Positions 37,375 to 47,362 of a stretch of 64,000 nt of DNA are shown here, in pieces. Each line of letters starts with the position of its first letter. The stretch's first letter is position 1. Source of the DNA: Candidatus Poribacteria bacterium (GTDB lineage Bacteria; Poribacteria; WGA-4E; WGA-3G); assembly GCA_022825665.1 (NCBI GenBank), contig JAJDWI010000004.1, forward strand, positions 1 to 64,000, written 5' to 3'. The translations under genes and the position numbers were made by a program. The notes beneath the pieces were generated by a model. The model was not told the origin of the DNA and searched no databases. It worked only from the letters and a program-made list of their open reading frames with translations.

Positions 37375-40300
37375 ATGGTTTCAATTCGACATCGGAATAG
37401 ATTTTTATCAGCACACGTCAGATGTACTTGTAGTTTTATTGTTGTAGGATTACTGTTTGTCCTTAGTCTTATTGCCTTTGCTGATAATACAGAATACCAA
37501 ACGCGTATCTTGAGTCAGGTAACCTCACCAGATGGCATTACAGTTAATTTTAAACTTCCGCAACTCCAGATTACAGAAGTTAAACCAGAAGAACGTTCTG
37601 AAAATAAGGGAGGTGTACACCACACGGTGCAATATGCGGAATGCGATTGGATCCGAGAACCGGGTTTTCCGAAACTGCCTGCAACACGCGCGCTTTTGGC
37701 TATTCCCGCCGATGCCCAGCTAAATATCGCTGAAGTTACAGTCAACACAGGGGCATCAAAAACCCATAACGGGGTAAAATTTCTGCCATATCAAGAAGAA
37801 ATACCGGTGAGTATAGATCGCGTTTCTGTTGATGCAGGACCAATACAATCTGGCAGTGGAGAGAGGCATTACCAAAATAATAAAGCCAATCAAAATGCCA
37901 TATACAGACTATATCCAGCAGTTAATGCTCGTATAGAGATGGACGGTTACATCCGTTCCCAGCGCGTTATCAGTTTGGCTTTGTATCCGGTACAGTATAA
38001 TACCACAACGCGTGAACTTCGCTCATATAACAGTATTACAGTTTTCATTCCATTTAAAACGCAGTTGCCGACTCGTGGAACAGGAATTGCGTTCGACCAT
38101 ACCATAACAAATACCGACCCCTTTGAACAAACTTATGCACAGCAAATTCTCAACTATGCAGATTATCGCAAGGTCTTTAATGTTGACGTGGAGAGGGCAG
38201 CAATGTTTCGTCGCAACGCGGGCATAATTCCCGCAGCACCTGCTGCACCAGGGCTAACCGACAATACATCTCAGACTCGTTACAAAATCTATGTTGATGA
38301 AAGTGGCATATATCAAGTCACTGCTGCATCTCTTAAGGACGAATGGGGTATCGACCTTATAGGAACTGACCCGCGTAGACTCCGTCTTACACACGCGGAC
38401 AAGGAAATACCTATCTACGTTAGTGGTGCTATAGATGGACGATTTGACGCAGAAGATGCAATTATATTTCTGGCACACAGTTCTACTGATCCAGATAGTC
38501 CATTTCCGAAGAATGCGTATACATTGTGGAATATCTATTGGTTAAGTATTGCTACCGATACACAACACCCCGCACGCGTCCCACAAATTGAAGCAAGTCC
38601 AAGTGACCCAACAGCAATTCAAGTACCAACTTTCCGTTCACGTGTCATCTTTGAGGAGGACCACCTAACCAACAATCTTGAGTTCGTTCATCCAAATACC
38701 GTTGCAGATGGTGATAAGCACAAATGGTTTGATGCTTTGGATTTCTGGTACTGGGATGGTGTAAAAAATGCAAGCGATGTCGGGGAACTACGACTTGAAT
38801 TTCCACTCCATGATGTCGCAAAAAGTTTTGATCCACCGAAAATTCAACTTGTGCTACAAGGTGGAACACCTGTTAGGCATGAAATACTGGCAGCCGTTAA
38901 TGGAGTGCGTATTGATCTCGCAAAATGGGATAGCCAAGAACAAGTGACCCTCACAAAAAATCTACGCGTTTGGAATAATCTAAAGGATGCCGCAAAAGGC
39001 GAAAAAAATGTTCTATCTCTAACACGGGTTGACACAAATTATGAAGAGGACACAACACGTTATCCTTATCACATATACTTGAACCGGTTTTGGGTAGACT
39101 ATACACGTCTCTTTTTGGCAATAAATGACCAACTTCGTTTTGGTACACCTATAAAAGCAAGTCAAGAGGATGAAAAGAAAGGTGTTATACATCAATTTCG
39201 AATTGATGCTTTCCTTAACCCGCAGGTGTCAGTTTTTGAAACGGATGGGAATACGCTTACAGCGAAACTTCAAGGCGTAAATATTACACGGTATGTTACT
39301 GATGATGTCATACGTGCACGCCTTAGAGCATTGAATAACGGGGATCTCAGAGAAGTGCCTAATCACACATATACCGCAACTTTCCAGATACCGGATACTC
39401 GATCAACTGAGTTTATAGCAGTGTCTGATACCGCACTTCAAAAACCTGTACAGATTGAAACTGTGCTATCCAGTGAATTACGGAACCCACTAAACGGAGT
39501 GGATTATCTCGTCTTGACGCACGCCAGATTTAAAGAGGCAGCCGATAGATTAGCAAACTGGCGTTCAACCACACAAGGAGGTGGATACCGCACTAAAGTT
39601 GTTGATATCATGGATGTTTATAACACTTTTGGCGATGGAAAAGTGCATCCGAAATGGATAAAGGATTTTCTGTCATACGCATATCGAAATTGGACACCAC
39701 CAGCACTCTCATATTTGGTAATCTTAGGGGATGGCACCTTTGACTTTAGAGGTTTAGATAAAGAGATCCATCTTGAACCACCGGAACTCGCAGGATATAT
39801 ACCTACCCACTACATTACGACAGATTCCTTCGGCAGAACTTCCGCAGACCATTGGTATGGTACAGTCTCAGGACACGATGAATTTACTGATTTTTATCTC
39901 GGTAGATTGAGCGTTGAAACCGTGGAGGAAGCAGATGGCGTTGTTGATAAAATAATCAACTATGAATCACAAAGACCTAACGGTGCTTGGCGACGTCGAA
40001 TTATCTCTGTAGCAGACGATGAAGTTAGCAATTCAGGCGATCATATCTTCAAAAAGAGCCTAAACGAAATTGCAAAAGACCATACCCGACTCGGATATGA
40101 AACTGTTGAAATATATCTTGAAGATGTTATAGACGAGGTTGAGGCAAATCCGGACGATTTCCCAGGTGTCCTCCCTCGGCACGTCGCAAAGAGTAGAATT
40201 ATTGAATCCTTGGGTGAGGGGGCTGTTGTTGCACAATATGCAGGACACGGTGGTCGTATTGTATGGGCACACGAAGCTATTTTTGATAACGCATCCATTG

Positions 40301-43300
40301 ATAAAATTGAAGAGACAAAAAATCTACCTTTTATGTTGGTTCTGAGTTGTTATAACGGGTATTTTGATGCACCAGGTGAACCGAGTATGGCGGAAAAACT
40401 GCTACGTAAAGAAAGAGGTGGTATCATTGGGATGCTCAGTGCTACCAGACTTACTTACGGCACTGGAAACGAAGACCTTAACAGGATCATTTTTAATATG
40501 CTATTTCAACGCGATGTCAGACAACTCGGTCCAATTAGTTTTGATTCTAAACTTGAGTATCTCCTAACAGAAGGCACATCGCAGCTTGATATTATGTTGG
40601 AATATACGCTTTTTGGTGACCCCGCGATGCGTATCGCTATGGCAGATTATGAAATCCTGCCTACAATTGAGACGAAAACTGTAAAAGCAGGCGATATTCT
40701 TAAGATTGCCCCCGGATCCATTCAGATTGCCCGATACGATCCAGTGTCAGGGAAAAAGGTTTTTACACGAAACACCAAATTTGATGGAGAACTTACAGTA
40801 AAGGCTACTTTTCCAGGACAACAAGCTGTCGGTGTAGACAAAACCGGAGCACCAAAAGAGTTTTATTCTGGTGATGTGATTGTAACAGAGACTTTTCCAG
40901 TACAGGACGGTAGTTTTCCTGCTGTAGAAATAAAGGTGCCAGAAAACATATCACCAGGTGACGCACATGTGGAGTATTACGCTGAAAATGCAAACGAGAT
41001 CGCTGTTGGTGGGGATGGGTTTACTGTTGAAATACCGAAAATATTGGATATAAAACCACAACTGGTTATCACACCATCTGGTGAGGACATGATTGATATT
41101 TCTGTCCGCGTTTCTGATAATGACAAGGAAACAGTGTCTGTCGTTTTAGAATGGCGAGACCCGGGAACTGCTGGTAGAGAAAAAGTCTCAATGATACCTG
41201 CTGAAAGCAACGCAGAATCTACATCAAAAATAGTACCTACAGCAAGGTGGTGGAAACTTCCGAAACTCTTACCTGCCCCAACTGACGGTTCCGCTTTCCG
41301 TTATGATGTTGAGGTTACTGATGCAAGTGGTTTTGTTGTCCTCTCCGATTATCTCAGGTTCTATCCCTATATATATCCGAATCTTGCTGTTGTTACGAGA
41401 CGTTCTACTAGAATTGCAGAGATTCGTTATACTTTCGCTGGAGAAGATGACAAAGTAAATGGTCAATTTTTGTCTGCTGATATTGAAGTGGCAGGCAATA
41501 TCGCTACGCTTGAATCTAATGTTCCTGAAGCTGATTTACTTGAGGTGTTAGGCATTTCTGATGTTAATGTAGAAGTTGCATTTTTTATCGGAAATCCAGA
41601 TATAGACGATAATGGTGTCATAGATGTTGATTCCAATTTACTTGGACGGACACAAATAAAACCCGACGATTGGGTCGTGAGGAATCCATTACATCAACGA
41701 TCTAATGCTTATAATCCCGATCCATTGAATATCAATCCTATTGCTACTGTCGCGATCCCAGTATCCCTACGAAACGGTATACATGACGTGTTTATCTGTG
41801 TTGACCCGATTTTTGGCGAAGGAGATAAACCTGGAAAAGTACTTGAAAATAATGAACGAGATAATATCGGATATAGGCAGATCACTGTTTCCAGTAGCAT
41901 CGTTGGAGAAGTACCGACTCAATTTAACAGTGTTGATGGTGGATTACGGGTAATTGCTCCCGCAGGGGCAACACAAAATAAATCTTCGGTTTTGTCTGTT
42001 CGTCCGATTGTTTCAGACACTTCAGGCAGAAATTACGTCTACTATATTAACGGGACAGGACAGGTGAGAAATGATACACCTGCTACTCCCTTTCCTATTA
42101 GTGGAGGTGAAGGAAAAGACAACGTCCCCGAAATGCTTTTCTCTGTAGCGTTGCCAACGCGCCCATCCATGATGGGTTATACATTTCATTTAGGTGAATC
42201 CATTTCTACCAATGAATGGAACACATTTGAGTTACAAGCACCTGTGACAATTGAACTTGATTTTGATTGGGAAGCACTTAAGCAGGAAGTCATGCGCGAA
42301 ATATATGGAAATGAGGCTGATTTGACAATTGTCAGTCAAAATATGACGGAAAGCCTAAACACTGCTGTAGCAACAAGGGCAAATGACATCGGAGCATATC
42401 TCTGGATCGATACCTTAGCCAACTGGGTCCGTCTCGATTCTGATATCAAAAAACATCAAAATGGTGAGATCTATACATCTACACGAGCGACAAAAATCCG
42501 TTCTGAAAATATAGGTAATGGGATACTTAACGATATTTTTATTTCCTCTGAGGATCCTGACACAGGTGTTTGGATGGTGCTTTTCGAATCGGCGAGAACC
42601 TACCGTCTTTTATATACACCTAATACATCCGATGAAGGAAGTGGAGTAGCAGACAACACGACTGCCCCTCAATTAGTAGAAATCCAAAGAGGAATTTCTA
42701 CCTCTCCTTTCGGTAATCTGGGTCCAACTCTATCTGACACCAATCTCGGATTTACTATTGACATTGAGTATGGAGATACGCCATTTCAATTCGGTGATGT
42801 GCTACGTTTTAAAATCTCATCACTTGAAGTACCAGGAGAAGAGCCAACACAATTTTATTCCTCTTCATTTATCAATAGAAACAGAGGGGATGGTTCAATT
42901 CAGTATCTTGACTTAATACCGGACACAACGATACCACAAGACACCTGGCTCATCATATTTGTTACACCAACACAGTTTAAGATTGAAGGAAGAAACAACG
43001 GTGTCTTGATGAGAAATGGAGTACCAATATATGGAACAGTCGGTGAACCTTATGAACATAGCGATTATGGCTTGAATCTGCTGATAACGCAAGGACCTGA
43101 CCGTTTTGAAGTTGGTGACAGATTCTTATTTGATACGAATACGGTAGGAACAATTCAGGCGAAAACTACGTATTTGGGAGTTATAACCTGTCTGCGGAGT
43201 GAAGATACACTATCCCCTGACATACAGATAACGATTGGAAATCAGGACCACTTTGTTTCTGGTGCTCCAGTTGACGCTGCACCGCTTATACAAGCAACAC

Positions 43301-43842
43301 TAACCGATGCACGCGGTATAGACTACATCACACGACCTGTTCTGCTTGAATTAGGGCGTTTTGGAGAGTTTGAACCAATTGCTGATACTGATTACAAACT
43401 TATGCAGCATCCAGGTTCAACACAGCTTATATTGACATATAGTTCACCAGAACTTGAACCACGTGAGTATCAACTTCGACTTACTGCCAGCGATCTTGAT
43501 GGAAATACGGGTCAGAGTGAAATAAACTTTCAGATACATCGCACACTGCAATTAGTTGAACCTCTGAATTATCCAAATCCTTTTGCGAGAGAAACAACAT
43601 TGACATGTGAATTGACGCGTCCAGCGGAGTCACTCACTGTCAAAATCTATACGCTTACTGGACGGCTTATCAGAGAAATAAAAAGAGAAGCACCATCCGG
43701 GTTTATACAATTTAAGTGGGATGGCAGGGATGACGATGGGAACGAAGTTGCCAACGGGGTTTATTACGGTAAATTTATTGTTAAGAGTTTTGATGATGAA
43801 GATGATCAGACACACATTCTTAAAATGATGAAATTGAAGTAG
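37375..43842 (+). CDS. Giant C25 (gingipain/PorU-type) cysteine peptidase with C-terminal sorting domain
   Basis: The 2155-aa protein has a signal peptide (about 1-37) and beta-rich N-terminal domains. A C25 caspase-fold peptidase domain spans about residues 705-1090: YLVILGDGTFDFRG, catalytic His958 in AQYAGHGGR and Cys992 in LVLSCYNG. Several Ig-like modules follow, one CARDB-like (about 1333-1510), and a FlgD-like C-terminal sorting domain (about 2060-2155) with LNYPNPF and SFDDEDD near the end. PorU sortases of type IX secretion share the C25 core and are usually about 1100 aa; the PorV-like gene directly downstream supports a PorU-type or T9SS-cargo role. Carrying a sorting domain is more typical of cargo, so both readings remain open. 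Confidence 0.85.
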   Translation: MVSIRHRNRFLSAHVRCTCSFIVVGLLFVLSLIAFADNTEYQTRILSQVTSPDGITVNFKLPQLQITEVKPEERSENKGGVHHTVQYAECDWIREPGFPKLPATRALLAIPADAQLNIAEVTVNTGASKTHNGVKFLPYQEEIPVSIDRVSVDAGPIQSGSGERHYQNNKANQNAIYRLYPAVNARIEMDGYIRSQRVISLALYPVQYNTTTRELRSYNSITVFIPFKTQLPTRGTGIAFDHTITNTDPFEQTYAQQILNYADYRKVFNVDVERAAMFRRNAGIIPAAPAAPGLTDNTSQTRYKIYVDESGIYQVTAASLKDEWGIDLIGTDPRRLRLTHADKEIPIYVSGAIDGRFDAEDAIIFLAHSSTDPDSPFPKNAYTLWNIYWLSIATDTQHPARVPQIEASPSDPTAIQVPTFRSRVIFEEDHLTNNLEFVHPNTVADGDKHKWFDALDFWYWDGVKNASDVGELRLEFPLHDVAKSFDPPKIQLVLQGGTPVRHEILAAVNGVRIDLAKWDSQEQVTLTKNLRVWNNLKDAAKGEKNVLSLTRVDTNYEEDTTRYPYHIYLNRFWVDYTRLFLAINDQLRFGTPIKASQEDEKKGVIHQFRIDAFLNPQVSVFETDGNTLTAKLQGVNITRYVTDDVIRARLRALNNGDLREVPNHTYTATFQIPDTRSTEFIAVSDTALQKPVQIETVLSSELRNPLNGVDYLVLTHARFKEAADRLANWRSTTQGGGYRTKVVDIMDVYNTFGDGKVHPKWIKDFLSYAYRNWTPPALSYLVILGDGTFDFRGLDKEIHLEPPELAGYIPTHYITTDSFGRTSADHWYGTVSGHDEFTDFYLGRLSVETVEEADGVVDKIINYESQRPNGAWRRRIISVADDEVSNSGDHIFKKSLNEIAKDHTRLGYETVEIYLEDVIDEVEANPDDFPGVLPRHVAKSRIIESLGEGAVVAQYAGHGGRIVWAHEAIFDNASIDKIEETKNLPFMLVLSCYNGYFDAPGEPSMAEKLLRKERGGIIGMLSATRLTYGTGNEDLNRIIFNMLFQRDVRQLGPISFDSKLEYLLTEGTSQLDIMLEYTLFGDPAMRIAMADYEILPTIETKTVKAGDILKIAPGSIQIARYDPVSGKKVFTRNTKFDGELTVKATFPGQQAVGVDKTGAPKEFYSGDVIVTETFPVQDGSFPAVEIKVPENISPGDAHVEYYAENANEIAVGGDGFTVEIPKILDIKPQLVITPSGEDMIDISVRVSDNDKETVSVVLEWRDPGTAGREKVSMIPAESNAESTSKIVPTARWWKLPKLLPAPTDGSAFRYDVEVTDASGFVVLSDYLRFYPYIYPNLAVVTRRSTRIAEIRYTFAGEDDKVNGQFLSADIEVAGNIATLESNVPEADLLEVLGISDVNVEVAFFIGNPDIDDNGVIDVDSNLLGRTQIKPDDWVVRNPLHQRSNAYNPDPLNINPIATVAIPVSLRNGIHDVFICVDPIFGEGDKPGKVLENNERDNIGYRQITVSSSIVGEVPTQFNSVDGGLRVIAPAGATQNKSSVLSVRPIVSDTSGRNYVYYINGTGQVRNDTPATPFPISGGEGKDNVPEMLFSVALPTRPSMMGYTFHLGESISTNEWNTFELQAPVTIELDFDWEALKQEVMREIYGNEADLTIVSQNMTESLNTAVATRANDIGAYLWIDTLANWVRLDSDIKKHQNGEIYTSTRATKIRSENIGNGILNDIFISSEDPDTGVWMVLFESARTYRLLYTPNTSDEGSGVADNTTAPQLVEIQRGISTSPFGNLGPTLSDTNLGFTIDIEYGDTPFQFGDVLRFKISSLEVPGEEPTQFYSSSFINRNRGDGSIQYLDLIPDTTIPQDTWLIIFVTPTQFKIEGRNNGVLMRNGVPIYGTVGEPYEHSDYGLNLLITQGPDRFEVGDRFLFDTNTVGTIQAKTTYLGVITCLRSEDTLSPDIQITIGNQDHFVSGAPVDAAPLIQATLTDARGIDYITRPVLLELGRFGEFEPIADTDYKLMQHPGSTQLILTYSSPELEPREYQLRLTASDLDGNTGQSEINFQIHRTLQLVEPLNYPNPFARETTLTCELTRPAESLTVKIYTLTGRLIREIKREAPSGFIQFKWDGRDDDGNEVANGVYYGKFIVKSFDDEDDQTHILKMMKLK

Positions 43843-43867
43843 TTAACGACTGTTGAAATAGAACACG

Positions 43868-43892
43868 TTTGTAGTCGCGCAATTCATTGCGC
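43868..43892. repeat. Palindromic intergenic repeat, partial copy
   Basis: TTTGTAGTCGCGCAATTCATTGCGC lies in the 100-base gap between the C25 gene and the PorV-like gene and matches the core at 9472-9515 and 33601-33626. Confidence 0.65.
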
Positions 43893-43948
43893 CTCTTACA
43901 TTCTTTACTACAACACTGAATACTGATAACTGATAGCCTTTTAAAAAT

Positions 43949-44953
43949 ATGAAAAAAATATTTCTCATATCTGTCCTATTTATACACATCATATTAACTG
44001 CTGAAGCTGAACAGTCATACACAGCAGACTTTCTCACATTAGGGACTGGCGCGCGTCCATTAGGTATGGGAAGCGCATTTACTGCAATTGCTGATGAAGC
44101 GAGCACAACCTATTATAATCCTGCAGGTATTTCACAGTTATCGCATCATGAAGTTAATTTTATGCATTCCACGCTTGCTGGTCTTGCTGCGTATGATGTC
44201 GTCAGTTATATATACCCGTTTTCACAAAAAATGGTTTTCGGTATCAGTTGGTTACGCGTCGGTGTTGATGATATAAAGGTTACAGGTGTCCCTGTTACCA
44301 GTAGAGCAATTGGTCCAGACAACCGTCCTTATGTTGTTAATACCTTTAGCAATACAAGTAATGCTATACTGCTCAGTGGTGCGCGACATCTCAAAACATT
44401 GCCGAGAGATGTCTCTATCCATCTTGGTGCCAGCCTAAAATTGATCTATATTGATACGTATCTAAATGCTAATGCTGTTGGTGGAGGAAGTGATCTTGGG
44501 GTTCTTGCCCAAACTAATCTGGAAAAACCGGCTGCCTTCTCTTTCGGCATCGTTGCGAGTGATTTTCTCACAACCAAACTTTATTGGAATACACCTCCAG
44601 AAAACGAGGGTGAAACCCCTCACACAGAGACGTTATTACCACGTATCAAAGTAGGTATGGCTTACCATCAAAAGCTCTCCATTTTTGATAGTAAACTCAC
44701 ATTAGCTGCTGATGTTGATACTCGCAACGACTACGAATTCCATACAGGGGCGGAATATGTTCTATTTGAACTGTTAGCACTTCGGTGTGGATTTGATGGT
44801 CGAAACGGCACTTCACGGGCGATGTTTTTCACTGCTGGTGCTGGACTCCAACTCCGATTCGTCACAGGTGCAGCGTTTCATGTTGATTACGCATATCAAC
44901 GGCAACCCGATTTAGGCATCAGTAACCGCCTTTCTCTCCGCATACTATTTTAG
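43949..44953 (+). CDS. porV: PorV/PorQ-family outer-membrane protein
   Basis: The 334-aa protein has a signal peptide (about residues 1-20) and the PorV/PorQ pattern: FLTLGTGARPLGMGSAFTAIADEASTTYYNPAGIS right after the signal, then alternating amphipathic strands with periodic aromatic residues, ending RLSLRILF, a typical terminal beta-strand. PorV shuttles T9SS cargo from the translocon to PorU for cell-surface attachment. Its position straight after a C25 protein with a sorting domain strengthens both assignments. PorV and PorQ are not distinguishable here, so the symbol is provisional. It converges with the anmK gene. Confidence 0.8.
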   Translation: MKKIFLISVLFIHIILTAEAEQSYTADFLTLGTGARPLGMGSAFTAIADEASTTYYNPAGISQLSHHEVNFMHSTLAGLAAYDVVSYIYPFSQKMVFGISWLRVGVDDIKVTGVPVTSRAIGPDNRPYVVNTFSNTSNAILLSGARHLKTLPRDVSIHLGASLKLIYIDTYLNANAVGGGSDLGVLAQTNLEKPAAFSFGIVASDFLTTKLYWNTPPENEGETPHTETLLPRIKVGMAYHQKLSIFDSKLTLAADVDTRNDYEFHTGAEYVLFELLALRCGFDGRNGTSRAMFFTAGAGLQLRFVTGAAFHVDYAYQRQPDLGISNRLSLRILF

Positions 44954-45027
44954 GTAATATTGGGTTGGTAGGCTGTCAGTTTTTGTATGTCTGTATCAAT
45001 GATAGTGCGGATAATTGATGATAGTCA

Positions 45028-46200
45028 TTATGGACAAACAAACTTCCCCAAGATCTTTCCACACATTGCCCCAGTCGCATTCGGTACATTGCTAAGATTC
45101 CCGTGCATCGCCTCGTTAGCGAGAATAGCAAAAGCAATTGCCTCTTTTGCATCACCAGAAACCCCAGTTTCTGAGACATCAACAACACGGATCGGATCAA
45201 ACGCATCGGCAAGACCACGCATGATCAGCGGATTCCGCGTACCACCACCACTGACGTACAATATGTTCAATGGTGTTTTTTCCTCAACAAAATCCGTATA
45301 ATAGCGATAGATACTCTCAACTGTCAATGCAGTTAACGTAGCAAGTCCGTCATATTCTGATATTTTCTGATCCTTAATCTGCTGCAAACAGTTGTTCGCG
45401 TAGGTTATTCCAAACATTTCGCGTCCTGTTGTTTTCGGTGGTGTTAAATCAAAAAACGGATTTTCCAGCCATTGCTTCAAGAGTGTAACACAGACTTTGC
45501 CTTGCCTCGCGAGTTCAGCATCTTCATCAAACTGCTTCACACCGTCAGTTATCTTTTCTACGCATGCGTCCAGAATCATATTACCAGGACCTGTGTCTGA
45601 TGCATGTACTTCTTCTATACCGCAACCTGCTGGCAGCACTGTCAGATTAGCAATACCACCAATGTTTAAAAGTCCAATTGTCTGTGTTGCATGATGAAAT
45701 AGCAGATAATCAATATAAGAAACCAAAGGTGCACCTGCACCACCAGCAGCAACATCTGCTACACGGAAATCAGCGACGGTTGGAATGCCTGTCTCATGTG
45801 CAATCACTGCAGGTTCACCAATCTGTAGTGTTGCGGGGACAGAAGCCTTGGGTAAGTGGTGAATCGTTTGCCCATGAGAACCGATGAGATCAACCTGAGT
45901 TGGTGGTATGTCGATCTTATCCAGCACTGTCAAAACACTCTCTGCAAATAATTTTCCTATCATGAAATTCATTGTGCAGATTTCATCAACTCGTGCCGTT
46001 TCAACACTAAAAAGGTCAAAGATTCGTGATCGTATCTCAGATGTGTATGGAATCGTCTCAAACGCCTTCAGTTCTATTTCGGTAGTCAATGCTGACCCCG
46101 AAACTTCAACGAGCGCGACATCCACGCCATCTGCGGATGTGCCGCTCATTAAACCGACAATTAGTTTCTTCTCTTTCTGTAGCAGATCGTAAAATGGTTT
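45028..46200 (-). CDS. anmK: Anhydro-N-acetylmuramic acid kinase
   Basis: AnmK converts 1,6-anhydro-MurNAc from peptidoglycan turnover to MurNAc-6-phosphate in the cytoplasm. The 390-aa protein (ATG giving MKPFYDLLQ, 16 bases after the namZ stop; the longer frame overlaps namZ) has the ATP motif IVGLMSGTSADGVDVALVE, VDLIGSHGQTIHHLP, GNMILDACVEKITDG and YVSGGGTRNPLIM. Length fits the family. It is third in an operon with amiE-like and namZ genes, a neat recycling set. No MurQ etherase is next to it, so the MurNAc-6-phosphate step must be encoded elsewhere if used. Confidence 0.93.
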   Translation of the reverse strand, partial: KPFYDLLQKEKKLIVGLMSGTSADGVDVALVEVSGSALTTEIELKAFETIPYTSEIRSRIFDLFSVETARVDEICTMNFMIGKLFAESVLTVLDKIDIPPTQVDLIGSHGQTIHHLPKASVPATLQIGEPAVIAHETGIPTVADFRVADVAAGGAGAPLVSYIDYLLFHHATQTIGLLNIGGIANLTVLPAGCGIEEVHASDTGPGNMILDACVEKITDGVKQFDEDAELARQGKVCVTLLKQWLENPFFDLTPPKTTGREMFGITYANNCLQQIKDQKISEYDGLATLTALTVESIYRYYTDFVEEKTPLNILYVSGGGTRNPLIMRGLADAFDPIRVVDVSETGVSGDAKEAIAFAILANEAMHGNLSNVPNATGAMCGKILGKFVCP

Positions 46201-46216
46201 CATGTTTATTTTTCGG

Positions 46217-47362
46217 TTAATACAACAAATACGGTTTTCTTCGCTCTCGGAATCTTTCCACCTCAACTGACCACGACTCAACAATTTCATCGCAAGGAAT
46301 TCCTGCTAACAAGGAATTACGCAAAGACACGCTACCTGAAAGTCTATCAAAGTGTGTTTCTTTAAACTCAAATTCATTAGGGTGTGTATCAATTAACAAC
46401 CGTAGCATCCATATTGCAATTTCAACAGAGGTTACCTGTTTCTGATTGGTAGTATGTATTGCCACGCCATGACACACTTCGTCTTTAAATTTAGAAAACT
46501 GTGGTGTAAATGTAATCGGATGGAAAAGGACACCTGAGAACTGAAGTTCGTTCAATTGCGCTGTCAACTTCTGATTATCTATCCACGGTGCACCAATATA
46601 TTCAAAAGGCTTTGTCGTTCCGCGTCCCTCACTTACATTTGTACCTTCAAATAGACATGTCCCCGGATATAACGTTGCAGTTTCAAGCGTTGGCATATTT
46701 GGGGAAGGTGGCACCCAGAATAGACCTGTTTCGTCATACCACATTTCTCGATTCCATCCGTCCATTTGAGCAATCTTGAGCGGAAATCGACATCTTTGTT
46801 CAACGTGGAATAGAGATGCAATTTCTCCGATTGTCATTCCATAACGCACTGGGATTGGATACGGTCCGACAAGTGATGTGTAGTCAGATTCTAACATAGG
46901 TCCCTCTATACGAACACCACCTATTGGATTTGGTCGATCTGCAACAATACACTCAACACATTTATCCGATTCCATTGCGGATTCAAGTGCTTTCATTACC
47001 TCCAGCAACGTGCCAAGATATGTATAATACCGCGTCCCTACATCCTGTATATCGTAGATAAGCACATCTATGTTGTTTAGAATGTCTGTCCATGCAATCG
47101 GGGTTGTCCCGTATAAACTATAAACTTGTATCTGGTTTTGAGAATGTTTTGAATCTTCTATCTTCACGCCATCCTGCGCTGCGCCCCACAACCCGTGCTC
47201 AGGTGAAAATAGCGCGACCAAATTGGCACATTCGCTTAACAACGTTATATTTTGGGTTAAGTTTTTATCAACACCGGTGTGATTGGTTAGCAATCCGACA
47301 GATTTATCCTTGAGCCATTCCTGCTTGTTTGTCAAGAGTTGGGTGATACCGAGTTTAATCAT
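46217..47362 (-). CDS. namZ: Exo-beta-N-acetylmuramidase NamZ (DUF1343)
   Basis: NamZ releases MurNAc from the non-reducing end of peptidoglycan glycans. The 381-aa protein has VGLLTNHTGVD, LVALFSPEHGLWG, YDIQDVGTRYYTYLGTL and GRGTTKPFEYIGAPW, all typical of DUF1343/NamZ. It carries no signal peptide, unlike the secreted Bacillus subtilis enzyme, so a cytoplasmic recycling role is inferred. Its ATG overlaps the stop of the amiE-like gene (ATGA), and anmK follows after 16 bases. This order parallels the amiE-namZ pair of the Bacillus MurNAc catabolic cluster. Confidence 0.9.
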   Translation of the reverse strand: MIKLGITQLLTNKQEWLKDKSVGLLTNHTGVDKNLTQNITLLSECANLVALFSPEHGLWGAAQDGVKIEDSKHSQNQIQVYSLYGTTPIAWTDILNNIDVLIYDIQDVGTRYYTYLGTLLEVMKALESAMESDKCVECIVADRPNPIGGVRIEGPMLESDYTSLVGPYPIPVRYGMTIGEIASLFHVEQRCRFPLKIAQMDGWNREMWYDETGLFWVPPSPNMPTLETATLYPGTCLFEGTNVSEGRGTTKPFEYIGAPWIDNQKLTAQLNELQFSGVLFHPITFTPQFSKFKDEVCHGVAIHTTNQKQVTSVEIAIWMLRLLIDTHPNEFEFKETHFDRLSGSVSLRNSLLAGIPCDEIVESWSVEVERFRERRKPYLLY

